DNA of 64,000 bases from Paenibacillus sp. 37 (lineage in GTDB: Bacteria; Bacillota; Bacilli; Paenibacillales; Paenibacillaceae). The notes under the pieces are model-generated. The model was not told the DNA's origin. It was given only the letters and a program-made list of their open reading frames with translations, and did no database searches. Position numbers and translations under genes: made by a program. This document shows positions 26,449 through 35,744 of the stretch, in pieces (within the stretch, counting starts at the first letter, position 1; every line of letters begins with the position of its first letter). The stretch lies in assembly GCF_008386395.1 (NCBI RefSeq), contig NZ_CP043762.1:310001-374000 (forward strand), written 5' to 3'.

Positions 26449-27693
26449 TTGAAAGGTAAGATATCTAAAGGGTTGATAGCAATTTTCGTGGTTTTTACTT
26501 TGTATTTAGCCAGTACAAATCAGATGTACGCAGAATTCACCGAATTAAGCTTAGAGGAGCACGGAGGGCTACAGCAGGAATGGGTACATACTCTTCCTAA
26601 AGAATTTAATTATCTGAGCTTTGATCTAGGTTACAATCCTCAAGACAATATTAACCGTGCTGCTCAGCTTGTCATGCTAAACCCGGGCACTTTGTCTGGT
26701 AATAACTTTGGCCTATACACGATAAATAATAAGACAGGGAAAATTGCCTGGGCGTACGACATTAAAAATAAAGTGAAGAATTTTTACCCTTTGAATCACG
26801 CTTGGTTCTATAACGAGAGCGGAAGTATATTCTATCAATATTCTACGAATCACGGGAAAACGTTTAATATTCTTAGTTTGGATGCGAAAGGAAAACGTAT
26901 ATATGAGAAGAAGGATTTAAGTTTCTCAAATATCTATCCGTATAAAAACGGTATTGTTCTACAACAAACGGATAGTCTTAAAAATCAATCCCGTTTTATC
27001 ACACTAAATTCCAAAGGAATAACGACAAGCGAGACTGTGTTAGGTTATAAAACTGAAGTACTGACTTCTGGTTATGTACTCCATTTTGTAGGTGAGAATA
27101 AAATCGAGGTTTTTAAAGATGTAACCTCTTTAAAAAAGCCGTTATTTACGATTAACTTCAAAAAGTTTGGTGGTTACTACGTTGCGGGTTATCATCAATT
27201 AAGTGACGGTACATTAATTGTAGAATATGCAAGATCCAATTCATATGGTGGACAGAAATTAATGGCTTATGGAGTTAATGGTAAACTCAAATGGGACACC
27301 GTGCTTGATAGAAACATGAATATTTCTATGCATTCAACCGGAAGTAAACTATTAATTGATAACAAATCTGAACACAGTATCACTTTATATGATCATAACT
27401 TCAAAAAGCTGTTTTCTCGTACGTATGAAGGAGAGCTTAATTTTAATGGTTTAATGAGCTCCTATCGAAACGATAGCTATATTGAGTATACTAGCTTTGG
27501 GACCATTCATGACAAATGGGGAGAGAGGTATACCTTAATGAAAGATAATGGAGACATTATACTTAGTAAATACTTTGTTTTAGATGATGTGCATAAGAGT
27601 AACTTTGCATATGACTCGTCCGAAAATGTGGTCTATCGCACCGTGATTAGCGACCACCGATATAATCTGATTAAATACAAGGTAACTAAATAA
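26449..27693 (+). CDS. Secreted beta-propeller-like (PQQ-repeat type) protein
   Basis: About 414 residues from TTG 26449, with AGAAGGG eleven bases upstream; GTG 26404 is an alternative start. The N-terminus is a signal peptide: basic start, hydrophobic GLIAIFVVFTLYLAS, likely cut after YAE or YA. The mature protein consists of repeated four-strand units with signatures like NNKTGKIAWAYDI and GVNGKLKWDTV, typical of PQQ/WD-like beta propellers, roughly seven blades. Such proteins usually act as extracytoplasmic scaffolds; no PQQ-dependent catalytic residues can be assigned. Single-gene unit closed by the terminator at 27704. Confidence 0.75.
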   Translation: MKGKISKGLIAIFVVFTLYLASTNQMYAEFTELSLEEHGGLQQEWVHTLPKEFNYLSFDLGYNPQDNINRAAQLVMLNPGTLSGNNFGLYTINNKTGKIAWAYDIKNKVKNFYPLNHAWFYNESGSIFYQYSTNHGKTFNILSLDAKGKRIYEKKDLSFSNIYPYKNGIVLQQTDSLKNQSRFITLNSKGITTSETVLGYKTEVLTSGYVLHFVGENKIEVFKDVTSLKKPLFTINFKKFGGYYVAGYHQLSDGTLIVEYARSNSYGGQKLMAYGVNGKLKWDTVLDRNMNISMHSTGSKLLIDNKSEHSITLYDHNFKKLFSRTYEGELNFNGLMSSYRNDSYIEYTSFGTIHDKWGERYTLMKDNGDIILSKYFVLDDVHKSNFAYDSSENVVYRTVISDHRYNLIKYKVTK

Positions 27694-27703
27694 TAGTTGG
27701 AGT

Positions 27704-27733
27704 GCCGTTGATAACAACAATCAACGGCTTTTT
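27704..27733 (+). terminator. Terminator of the beta-propeller gene
   Basis: GCCGTTGAT (27704-27712) pairs with ATCAACGGC (27720-27728), followed by TTTTT. Confidence 0.9.
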
Positions 27734-27843
27734 ATATTCTATGAAGATTCAATACTTTATTTGGAATTTAGTAATGAACTTAGTTTCTTAAATAACGTGT
27801 AGAATGAAGCTTCCTACACCACATTCACACAAGGTGAAACCAC

Positions 27844-28803
27844 CATGACTACACACATATTAGTATAATGGAACGCAGTAAGCTGAAAATCCTCCACCAA
27901 CAGGAGAAAAGTGCCAGGCCATCGCCCATGTTACTGGTATGATCATGCCACCATTTGTCGAGAACTCCGTTGGAAACGAAACGCGGAATTCCTAACGTGC
28001 GCAGCGATCTCAGGAGAGCTATGTCCAGCGACGTATGACCTCCATCCCCTCCAGAAAATGGTCACTACAGCAGTCTACCCTCATCAAAGAAAAACTCCCG
28101 GCTAAGTGGCCTCCTGAGCAAATTGTAGAATGTCTTCGTCAAGAAGGACAGTCTGTAGTCTGCTTCAAAACGATCATTCGTCGGCAGTATTCAGGCCGTT
28201 TGGTGAAAGGCATACCTTACTGTGCTAGTCATAAAGGTAAACGGCAGAAGACTGCCGAGACACGTGTCAAGTTCGCTTTGGGTATGACCATCTCTCAGCG
28301 TCCGAAAGAAGTTCGATCCCGCGAAACCTTTGGCATTGGGAGACCGATATGATTGTCTCCTGCTGTGGGAAAAGCAAGGGCAGTTTAGTTAGCTACGTTC
28401 ATCGAACGTAGGACCCGCCTATATACCGCCATTCCCATGCCTGACCATATAGGTTTGTCCATAGAGATTGCTTTTGGTAGCAGCTTCGCTGTACCCTGAC
28501 GGTGCATTTCAAACCGCTCCTGCAGATCGTGGCAAGGATTTGCCTGCTACGCCAGCCTGGAAGTCGCTCATGGGCTACAGGTGTATTTCGCAGATCCGTA
28601 TTTTCCCTGGCAACGCGGCTCGAATGAGAATGCCAATGGCCTCTTGCGAGAGTTTTCCCAAGGGGACAGATTGCGCACAGATGACGGATGAAGCCTTGGA
28701 AACTACATTGCGCTTAATCAACCACAGACCACGAAAATGTTTGGGTTGGAGAACCGCTCACGAATCCTTTTTAGAGGAGCTGTCGTGCTTAGCTTTACAA
28801 TCC
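27844..28803 (+). pseudogene. Degraded IS30-family transposase
   Basis: Conserved IS30 pieces lie in order but in shifting frames: an N-terminal HTH part around 27844-28000 (HDHATICRELRWKRN-like), the middle (KWPPEQIVECLRQEGQ, HKGKRQKTAETR, SQRPKEVRSRETFG) in the frame at 28035-28352, and the end (LINHRPRKCLGWRTAHE) in the frame at 28468-28803. At least two frameshifts and altered residues break the DDE catalytic domain, so it cannot be active. It marks a past insertion between the beta-propeller and stalk-domain genes. Clear terminal inverted repeats were not found. Confidence 0.8.
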
Positions 28804-29063
28804 TTCATAAGTGAATTTGCTTATACCTACGGTGTTCTATGTTTGTTACAGTTGTATATCAAATGAAAGTAATTAATAACCATAACCTAATGCAGGTTTA
28901 CAAATGTATGTTACAATTTCACATAAAATAGAGAAATATTATATTAAACCAATTAATTATATGGTTCTTTAAGACTAGTTATATTTGTTATTTTATAAAT
29001 ATATAGACCTATTTTTATTGTGCTGATATAATAATGGAAAATGTTAGGTTGGAGGATTGGATA
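28804..29063. other. AT-rich intergenic stretch
   Basis: Very AT-rich DNA between the IS30 remnant and the next gene. It presumably carries the promoter of the stalk-domain gene; TTGGAGG at about 29049 is its ribosome site. Confidence 0.35.
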
Positions 29064-29714
29064 ATGAAACAAAAAGTAAAAATAATATCTGCGTTCCTGT
29101 GTGGTGCGATATTTTTCTCAGGAGTTTCTTATGCAGCGGATAATTATTTAAAAGCTGTACCTGTGAAAAATAGCAAAATACTAGTTAATGGTTCAGAGGC
29201 GGTATTCGAAGGTCAAGCAGTTACGATTAATAATCGCGTATACATGCCATTAAAGGAATTAGGTCAAGAGGTTGGGTTTTCTGTTTCTTCTGGAAGTGTT
29301 ATTCAAATCAATAAGTTTGAAAAGCTGCCGCTTACTGTTACACGTGAGGGCGTAACTATCACTTTAAATTCTCTAAGTAAAATTGATGGTAAAGTACAAT
29401 TAAATATTACAGTGAAAAATAATAGCAATAAGAGAGTTGATGTTGATCTCTCGCAAGTTAGAGCAGATGATAATGTTAAAGGTAGAAAGATGTACACGAC
29501 TAGTGCATCAAGTTTTTTCACACCAATCAATGATAACTGGAGTCTAGCCTCTAAAAAATTCTTAGATGATCCAGTAGATAGTAAAAGTGAAGTGACGGGC
29601 AATATGCAGATATCAAGTGTTTCAAAAGGGACTAAAAACATATATTTTTTCTTTGAATCACATAGCATACCAACATCATTTTCGTTTTATGTTGATACAG
29701 AAGGATTGTTTTAA
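29064..29714 (+). CDS. Secreted stalk-domain (copper amine oxidase N-terminal-like) protein
   Basis: 216 residues from ATG 29064, with TTGGAGG upstream; an ATG at 29034 lacks a site. A signal peptide (KIISAFLCGAIFFSGVSYA) is followed by a stalk domain at about 30-85 with the usual pattern: ILVNGSEAVFEGQAVTINNRVYMPLKELGQEVG. The C-terminal part (about 90-215) is a beta domain (VQLNITVKNNSNKRVDVDL) like the Ig-like DUF4352 type. Stalk domains are abundant in Paenibacillus secreted proteins and are thought to act in cell-surface attachment; there is no amine oxidase domain. Confidence 0.8.
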   Translation: MKQKVKIISAFLCGAIFFSGVSYAADNYLKAVPVKNSKILVNGSEAVFEGQAVTINNRVYMPLKELGQEVGFSVSSGSVIQINKFEKLPLTVTREGVTITLNSLSKIDGKVQLNITVKNNSNKRVDVDLSQVRADDNVKGRKMYTTSASSFFTPINDNWSLASKKFLDDPVDSKSEVTGNMQISSVSKGTKNIYFFFESHSIPTSFSFYVDTEGLF

Positions 29715-29939
29715 TTTGATAATGTAACGATAGGCCAAAGATAGAATCAAGTTACCATTTACGGTTGAAATAACACTGTTAATAACAGTAAGTCCGATAT
29801 GCTATATGGAGCATCACACTTCAATACCAATTACATATATCTATACATGTAACGAGTGCGGCATATTACGAGAGCCACTTTAGAGTGAAAACAAAAAAGA
29901 AGAATACTAGTTAGTAGACCTAATAATGGAGGAATAGAA

Positions 29940-30776
29940 ATGAATATGGTTCGCGGTATTACGTTGGCTGAGAACGAGATTGTCATCCGGGAATATGAAG
30001 CCTCTGCTTTATATGTTCCTAAAGGAGAAGGGTATGTAATTGTAACGAATCGGAGAGTTATCTTTACTGGTAACTCAGAATCTGTTGCGGGTACTGGACT
30101 CATCATCCGAGATGCTAAAATCGATACAATTACCGGTGTCATGGCAGGCCTAGTTCGTCATCGTAGTTTCAAAATGCTTATCTTTGGAGCTATTATTGGA
30201 CTTCTTGGCTTGATTATGACAATGAATAATTCTACATTAATCTCGTGGATTTTACTCATTATTGGTTCCATAATGGTGTACTTTGGCTTGAAATCTAAAG
30301 GCGTGTTGATGCACATCAATATTTTTGGATCACAATCTTCTTCCGCACTCAGCGTAGCAGTTGAAGCAAGCACGTTATTCTCGCGCGTAACAAATAACCA
30401 GGCACTCATGACAATCACCGCTGCTGCACCAGGCCGTCATACTGAACAGATGCTGCGTGAATTAGGAGCTCTGATTCAGGATGTACAAGTAATGGGAGAT
30501 ATGGCGATTGAAAAATGGAAAGATATACCCATGACAGAAGGAAGCATACTGACCATGCCAGTAAGTGAGCAACTGTCGTCTTCTATCAATACAGTGATAC
30601 AAACTGCAAACAAAGTTAAAGAAACGACTGTTACAGCATCTCGTAATCTACAACAACAAATGAATAAAACGGAAGATAAGAATCCTTCAGATTCACTAAC
30701 AAACCAGTGTAAATGTGGCACTGCTTATGGAATAAACGCTGTTTTTTGTCCAGAATGTGGTGCAAAAACGAGTTAA
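29940..30776 (+). CDS. Membrane protein with PH-like N-terminus and C-terminal zinc ribbon
   Basis: 278 residues, ribosome site TGGAGGAA. The N-terminal 60 residues (GEGYVIVTNRRVIFTGNS) match the bacterial PH-like pattern seen in envelope-associated proteins. Two adjacent membrane helices follow (about 80-95 and 101-117). A soluble region and then a short zinc ribbon with Cys-x-Cys ... Cys-x2-Cys (CKCGTAYGINAVFCPECG) end the chain. No enzyme function is recognised. It lies just before the ATPase operon, separated by a terminator-like hairpin, so some transcripts may read through. Confidence 0.65.
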   Translation: MNMVRGITLAENEIVIREYEASALYVPKGEGYVIVTNRRVIFTGNSESVAGTGLIIRDAKIDTITGVMAGLVRHRSFKMLIFGAIIGLLGLIMTMNNSTLISWILLIIGSIMVYFGLKSKGVLMHINIFGSQSSSALSVAVEASTLFSRVTNNQALMTITAAAPGRHTEQMLRELGALIQDVQVMGDMAIEKWKDIPMTEGSILTMPVSEQLSSSINTVIQTANKVKETTVTASRNLQQQMNKTEDKNPSDSLTNQCKCGTAYGINAVFCPECGAKTS

Positions 30777-30794
30777 CAAATACATAGATTGAGG

Positions 30795-30832
30795 AAAAAA
30801 GAGCCAATGTTTTCTAATGGACTCTTTTTTTC
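30795..30832 (+). terminator. Terminator squeezed between two same-strand genes
   Basis: AAAAAAGAG (30795-30803) pairs with CTCTTTTTT (30822-30830), extended by CC/GG with one bulge. The next gene starts at 30847, leaving no room for a promoter after it, so expression of the ATPase operon must come from read-through or from a promoter inside the previous gene. Confidence 0.65.
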
Positions 30833-30846
30833 TGAGGAGGAAAACC

Positions 30847-32169
30847 TTGAGTCTTCTGAAAAATAATATTGTTAATGGTCAGCAACTTCATACACTAGCA
30901 CCTAATGAAGTAAAATGGTTAGATGAGCCTCAGGCCAATTATGGAATACCAGGAGTAGACCGAACAGGAGTTATGCTTCATCCTTTACTTCTTCAACGTC
31001 ATCTTCTCTTTGTAGGTTCGATTGGAAGCGGAAAGACAGTTTCCATGGATCATGTTGTTCGTGCACTACGTAGCGGGGCAACAAGTGACGATGTGTTTAT
31101 CTTCTTTGATGCCAAAGGGGATTATTTGAAAAAGTTTTATCGAACAGGAGATTATGTTCTCACTAACGAAAGTGATAATGTAGAAGGTAGGGTACGATGG
31201 AACATCTTCCAAGATATTATTGCGACACCATTAGAGAAACGAGATGAAGTCATCTGGGAGATCGCTTCTTCTTTATTTAAAGACGATATTGAACGATCGT
31301 CAGCACCCATCTTTGCGACAGGAGCTCGAGATTTATTAGCTGCTATTTTAAGCGCAAAAGTAAGGGGAATGGAAAAAGAAGGGGGAACCGAGGATCATGA
31401 AACCCTGATTCAATGGGTAAAGAAGGCAAGCGATGTTTCTATTCGAAATTTGCTGTTAAATCATCAAGATTTATCATGGGTTCGTAGTTACATAAGTAAA
31501 GAGAATAATCCAAACACCAACCAATCTTTCTTGATGCATTTGTATCAGAACCTTTTTGGTGTGTTTAATGGTGCTTTTAGAGAAGCAGGAGACTTTTCTC
31601 TCACTAAATCCATACAAGAACGTGATGGTAGAGCCATCTTCCTTGAGTACGATATTGCAAGTTCAAATGTATTAAAACCGATCTATACGATGATCTTAGA
31701 TATTGCTATGAAAAATATACTCGGTACTAAAGAGGAACAGTGTCGTGGAAATGTATATTTCATTCTTGATGAATTTCCACTTATTCCAAAGCTAAACTAT
31801 ATGGATAACGCACTGAATTTCGGACGTTCCCTGGGTGTTCGAATCATCGCAGGTATTCAAAACATCGGACAAGTGAAACATGTATATTCAGAGTCACTGG
31901 CGGATAGTATTTTGAGTGGATTTGGTACGGTATTTGCATTCCGACTCTTCGATGAACCAAGCCGCTCCTATATCACAAATCGTCACGGGAAAAACCAACG
32001 GATGATTGCTTATTCCTCATCTAATGCAAACAAAGGTATACAAGAACATCTCGTAGATGGAAATGTTATAGAAGACTGGGATCTTACAGATTTAAAGATT
32101 GGACAATGTATTATATCACCATTTAATGGAGAGCCTTTCCGTTTCTACCCAGCCAAACCTAAATCTTAA
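30847..32169 (+). CDS. TraD/VirD4-like ATPase (type IV coupling protein fold)
   Basis: About 440 residues from TTG 30847, with GAGGAGGA at 30834-30841; an ATG at 30817 falls in the terminator. Walker A GSIGSGKT lies at about 57-64, and DVFIFFDAKGDYLKKFY matches the family's first strand after it. Walker B is in NVYFILDEFPLIPKL near 310. The pattern SLGVRIIAGIQNIGQVKHVY and the final DLKIGQCIISP block are typical of TraD/TrwB-type coupling proteins. There are no N-terminal membrane helices, so it is a soluble relative. Coupling proteins are hexameric motors that pump DNA to a secretion channel; no relaxase or type IV channel genes are here, so it may move or remodel DNA for another purpose. 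First gene of a four-gene group. Confidence 0.8.
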   Translation: MSLLKNNIVNGQQLHTLAPNEVKWLDEPQANYGIPGVDRTGVMLHPLLLQRHLLFVGSIGSGKTVSMDHVVRALRSGATSDDVFIFFDAKGDYLKKFYRTGDYVLTNESDNVEGRVRWNIFQDIIATPLEKRDEVIWEIASSLFKDDIERSSAPIFATGARDLLAAILSAKVRGMEKEGGTEDHETLIQWVKKASDVSIRNLLLNHQDLSWVRSYISKENNPNTNQSFLMHLYQNLFGVFNGAFREAGDFSLTKSIQERDGRAIFLEYDIASSNVLKPIYTMILDIAMKNILGTKEEQCRGNVYFILDEFPLIPKLNYMDNALNFGRSLGVRIIAGIQNIGQVKHVYSESLADSILSGFGTVFAFRLFDEPSRSYITNRHGKNQRMIAYSSSNANKGIQEHLVDGNVIEDWDLTDLKIGQCIISPFNGEPFRFYPAKPKS

Positions 32170-32205
32170 GGATGTTAACGTTAATAGAGTAGGAGTGATT
32201 TTATT

Positions 32206-32802
32206 TTGATTAATAAAGACCTGAGTTATGTGCGTGTAGGCAGAGGTCTCGGAGAGTTTCCGGCGGACAATGAATCCAAAATGTTTGTGGTAGCAAATGG
32301 TTTTCAGGAGTTTGAACTAAGTCAATTTGAATACACCGTTTGGGAGCAAATCCATCGCTTTGAAACACTAGCATCTTGGGAATCTGCCATTCTACAAAAG
32401 GTTAAAAACATTCCGAATTTTGATTTCTCAAAAATTGTTCGTAGACTCATCGAGAGAAATCTCATTATGCCATGGTCTTTTTCCGACATGCAAGATAAGA
32501 AATTGATAAACCTACAAGTAACACGATACGGATATGCACATGGTCTGATCAATGAGGAATATCTCATTGGGGATTCTAATGCAAATAAGACCTTTGTATT
32601 CACCAAAGATCAATACGATGTGTGGAATGCAGCTGCTGGGAAGGTTATGTTGCTGGAAGTGATTGATACTCTAATGGATCAACGCGGAATTAATTTTGAA
32701 ACTGCGATCTCACTGTTTAATATACATGGTCTTAAATTATACAAGCTTACCCTATGGGGACTAGAGTATGTTAATGCAGACCAACTGGAGGTGCAAGCAT
32801 GA
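32206..32802 (+). CDS. Accessory protein of the ATPase operon, 198 aa
   Basis: Starts at TTG 32206 with AGGAGTGAT upstream. Soluble and mixed, with two similar halves that each contain a segment of the type FELSQFEYTVWEQIHRF / FVFTKDQYDVWNAAAGK, so it looks like an internal duplication. Its beginning (VRVGRGLGEFPADN) resembles that of the next gene (MIGAGQELGKFQHND), so the two are probably paralogues. They may be winged-helix-like partners of the ATPase. Its stop overlaps the next start (ATGA). Family not recognised. Confidence 0.65.
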   Translation: MINKDLSYVRVGRGLGEFPADNESKMFVVANGFQEFELSQFEYTVWEQIHRFETLASWESAILQKVKNIPNFDFSKIVRRLIERNLIMPWSFSDMQDKKLINLQVTRYGYAHGLINEEYLIGDSNANKTFVFTKDQYDVWNAAAGKVMLLEVIDTLMDQRGINFETAISLFNIHGLKLYKLTLWGLEYVNADQLEVQA

Positions 32803-33353
32803 GCTCAATTATGATTGGTGCTGGTCAAGAGCTAGGAAAGTTTCAGCATAATGATGGCCTTGTTCATTATGGGGTGCAATTTGAGAAACAACGATTGCTG
32901 CTCGAAGAGCATCGTTATAAAGTGTGGCAAGTTGCACAAATGGCATCTTACAGCGTTGAAAAATTCACAGTATTACTGGACCTGGAATTACACGTTATTC
33001 AAGGTCACATCGATGCTCTTAAGGAGCAAGGACTTGTCTTTGAATCGAGGGACATACTTTCAACTTCGTTTAGAACAAAACATATTGCTATTACTAAAGG
33101 GTACATAGAATTAAAAAATGATGGAGAGTTTGAATTGACAGAGTTCCTTGGCGCTCCTCCCGTATCATTACCGTTAATCACGGCTACTGTTTGGCGTTTG
33201 GCAAATCCTCTTTTCTCATTAGAATCGCTTGTTGAAAATCTTGTCCAAGTCATGGATATGCCTAAAGTTGATATTGTAGTAATGTTATCCGAAGCTATTA
33301 TATTTCTGGTCAGTAATGGATTTATGGCCATTGACCGTTTACCCGAAGCGTAA
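32799..33353 (+). CDS. Accessory protein of the ATPase operon, 184 aa, paralogue of its neighbour
   Basis: Starts at ATG 32799, overlapping the previous stop by four bases, with GGAGG upstream. It shares the opening pattern and the Phe/Tyr/Trp-rich helices (EEHRYKVWQVAQMASYSVEKF) with the 198-aa protein. The pattern of short helices and a wing (HIDALKEQGLVFESRD) suggests a winged-helix fold. It should work with the ATPase; function otherwise unknown. Confidence 0.65.
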   Translation: MSSIMIGAGQELGKFQHNDGLVHYGVQFEKQRLLLEEHRYKVWQVAQMASYSVEKFTVLLDLELHVIQGHIDALKEQGLVFESRDILSTSFRTKHIAITKGYIELKNDGEFELTEFLGAPPVSLPLITATVWRLANPLFSLESLVENLVQVMDMPKVDIVVMLSEAIIFLVSNGFMAIDRLPEA

Positions 33354-33359
33354 AAATCA

Positions 33360-35744
33360 ATGAGTATAAAGGAGATAATAGCAGGTGCATCCAAAAAAAC
33401 AAGTGAAGCGACACAAAAAGTAAGAAGTAGCACGGTCAACTTATATAGGAATCAAAAGGCGAACTTACTTGTTGGCAAATCTCCTGAAACACATATAAAA
33501 TCAACAGAAAGAATGAAGGAAGCTCTTTCTGATCCAAGTAAAATGCCGAGATACAGTTTAGAAGACCTGATAAGTAAAATCCATATAGGATTAGATGTAG
33601 GAACAGAATTAGGATTATCCGGATTAAACTATTTTACAAAGGTTTTCGATGCTTCAACAGGTACAACCTTGAAACAAAGTGTTAAAGATACAATAGGTCA
33701 AATAAGATCTGGTCTTGAATACTCATCACACGCTACAAAATTAAAACAGAGCCAATTGGAGAAGTACCAGAAAAGTTGGGATAACAAAACTCCCGAAGAA
33801 AAGCAAGTTCAATTAAATAAGTTGCGAGATAAAATTCAAGAGAGAGAAAATCTTGAGAGTCTTTATAATAAGTTGCATTCTGAACAAATTGACAAGGAGC
33901 AAGGATTAGAAAATTATCAGGAAACCTTAAATGCGGCAAAAGATGAAGAGAATGAAAACAAGGATTTAGAACATTTAGCAGCACAACAACAGGAAATAGA
34001 AATCTCTAGGGACATTGAAACAGACCAGGTCGGACAAAATTCTATCTCGGAGACTGAATTAAAAGAAGATTCTTTAGATGAATCTGTAGTTTCAGAGAGT
34101 CTATTTGGTAGCGGATTTGAAGATTTAGAAAATATGGCAGCTGAACTTCAAAAGCAAGAAGAGATTAATGGGACCGAACAGCAGGGGCCTGAAGTTCAGC
34201 AGGAAGAATTACAACGGCAGGAACTAGAAGCTGAGCAAGAAGAACTTCAACAGCAACATGAAGAACCTGGAGCAGAGCAAGAAGATGTTCAGCAGCAGGA
34301 ACAATTATCTGAGCCTGAGGTGGAACAAGAACCAGAGCAGGTATCTGAACCTAAAGTTGAACCGGAACCGGAGCAGGTACCCGAATCTGAGGTGGAACAA
34401 GAACCAGAGCAGGTATCTGAACCTGAAGTTGAACCGGAACCGGAGCAGGTACCCGAATCTGAGGTGGAACAAGAACCAGAGCAGGTATCCGAACCTGAAG
34501 TTGAACAAGAACCAGAACAGGTATCTGAACTTGAGGTCGAACAAGAACCAGAGCAGCTATCCGAACCTGAGGTCGAACAAGAACCAGAGCAGCTATCCGA
34601 ACCTGAGGTCGAACAAGAACCAGAGCAGCTATCCGAACCTGAGGTCGAACAAGAACCAGAGCAGCTATCTGAACCTGAGGTGGAACAAGAACCGGAGCAG
34701 CTATCTGAACCTGAGGTGGAACAAGAACCGGAGCAGGTATCTGAACCTGAGGTGGAACAAGAACCAGAGCAGCTATCTGAACCTGAGGTGGAACAAGAAC
34801 CAGAGCAAATATCTGAACTTGAGGTGGAACAAGAACCAGAGCAGCTATCTGAACCTGAGGTCGAACAAGAACCAGAGCAAGTTTCTGAACTTGAGGTGGA
34901 ACAAGAACCAGAGCAGGTATCTGAACCTGAGGTCGAACAAGAAGCAGAGCAAGTTTCTGAACCTGAAGTTGAACAAGAACCGGAGCAGGTATCTGAACGT
35001 GAGGTGGAACAAGAACCAGAGCAGGTATCTGAACTTGAGGTGGAACAAGAACCAGAGCAGCTATCTGAACCTGAGGTGGAACAAGAACCGGAGCAGGTAT
35101 CTGAACCTGAGGTCGAACCCGAACCGGAGCAGGTATCCGAACCAGAGGTTGAACAAGAACCGGAGCAGGTATCTGTACCTGAGGTCGAACCCGAACCGGA
35201 GCAGGTATCCGAACCTGAGATCGAACCCGAACCGGAGCAGATATCTGGACCTGAGGTCGAACCCGAGCAGGAGCAGGTATCTGAACCTGAGGTCGAACCC
35301 GAACCAGAGCAGGTATCCGAACCTGAGGTGGAACAAGAACCGGAGCAGGTATCTGAACTTGAGGTCGAACAAGAACCAGAGCAGGTATCTGAACTTGAGG
35401 TCGAACCCGAACCGGAGCAGGTATCTGAACCTGAGGTGGAACAAGAACCGGAGCAGGTATCTGAACTTGAGGTCGAACAAGAACCAGAGCAGGTATCTGA
35501 ACTTGAGGTCGAACCCGAACCGGAGCAGGTATCTGAACCTGAGGTGGAACAAGAACCGGAGCAGGTATCTGAACCTGAGGTCGAACCCGAACCGGAGCAG
35601 ATATCTGGACCTGAGGTCGAACCCGAGCAGGAGCAGGTATCTGAACTTGAGGTGGAACAAGAACCAGAGCAGGTATCCGAACCTGAGGTTGAACCCGATC
35701 AAGAACAGGACCCTGAATTTGAAATCGATGATGAGTCCCTATAG
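33360..35744 (+). CDS. Repeat-rich acidic protein, last gene of the ATPase operon
   Basis: 794 residues from ATG 33360, six bases after the previous stop. Residues 1-110 form a compact helical region (SLEDLISKIHIGLDVGTELG). Residues about 120-270 are charged coiled coil. Gln/Glu-rich sequence then leads into 39 tandem copies of a 12-residue unit of the form VSEPEVEQEPEQ, ending in an acidic tail. There is no signal peptide or wall anchor, so the long Pro/Glu/Val tract is an intracellular extended stalk or spacer rather than a surface adhesin. The copy number may vary between strains. As the last gene after a DNA motor and two small partners, it may be the structural arm of the same machine. 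Confidence 0.75.
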   Translation: MSIKEIIAGASKKTSEATQKVRSSTVNLYRNQKANLLVGKSPETHIKSTERMKEALSDPSKMPRYSLEDLISKIHIGLDVGTELGLSGLNYFTKVFDASTGTTLKQSVKDTIGQIRSGLEYSSHATKLKQSQLEKYQKSWDNKTPEEKQVQLNKLRDKIQERENLESLYNKLHSEQIDKEQGLENYQETLNAAKDEENENKDLEHLAAQQQEIEISRDIETDQVGQNSISETELKEDSLDESVVSESLFGSGFEDLENMAAELQKQEEINGTEQQGPEVQQEELQRQELEAEQEELQQQHEEPGAEQEDVQQQEQLSEPEVEQEPEQVSEPKVEPEPEQVPESEVEQEPEQVSEPEVEPEPEQVPESEVEQEPEQVSEPEVEQEPEQVSELEVEQEPEQLSEPEVEQEPEQLSEPEVEQEPEQLSEPEVEQEPEQLSEPEVEQEPEQLSEPEVEQEPEQVSEPEVEQEPEQLSEPEVEQEPEQISELEVEQEPEQLSEPEVEQEPEQVSELEVEQEPEQVSEPEVEQEAEQVSEPEVEQEPEQVSEREVEQEPEQVSELEVEQEPEQLSEPEVEQEPEQVSEPEVEPEPEQVSEPEVEQEPEQVSVPEVEPEPEQVSEPEIEPEPEQISGPEVEPEQEQVSEPEVEPEPEQVSEPEVEQEPEQVSELEVEQEPEQVSELEVEPEPEQVSEPEVEQEPEQVSELEVEQEPEQVSELEVEPEPEQVSEPEVEQEPEQVSEPEVEPEPEQISGPEVEPEQEQVSELEVEQEPEQVSEPEVEPDQEQDPEFEIDDESL
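34305..35708 (+). repeat. 39 tandem copies of a 36-bp unit inside the acidic protein gene
   Basis: Each 36-bp unit encodes 12 residues of consensus (V/L/I)SEPEVEQEPEQ, with substitutions such as Leu for Pro at position 4 and Pro for Gln at position 8. Blocks of identical units (for example copies 8-12) point to recent slippage or unequal recombination. Because the unit is a multiple of three, the other frames also stay open, giving false ORFs on both strands. Confidence 0.95.

Noticed and set aside
30847..35744. Conjugative element
   Set aside because: A coupling-protein-like ATPase is present, but no relaxase, no VirB4-like ATPase, no channel genes and no oriT were seen nearby.
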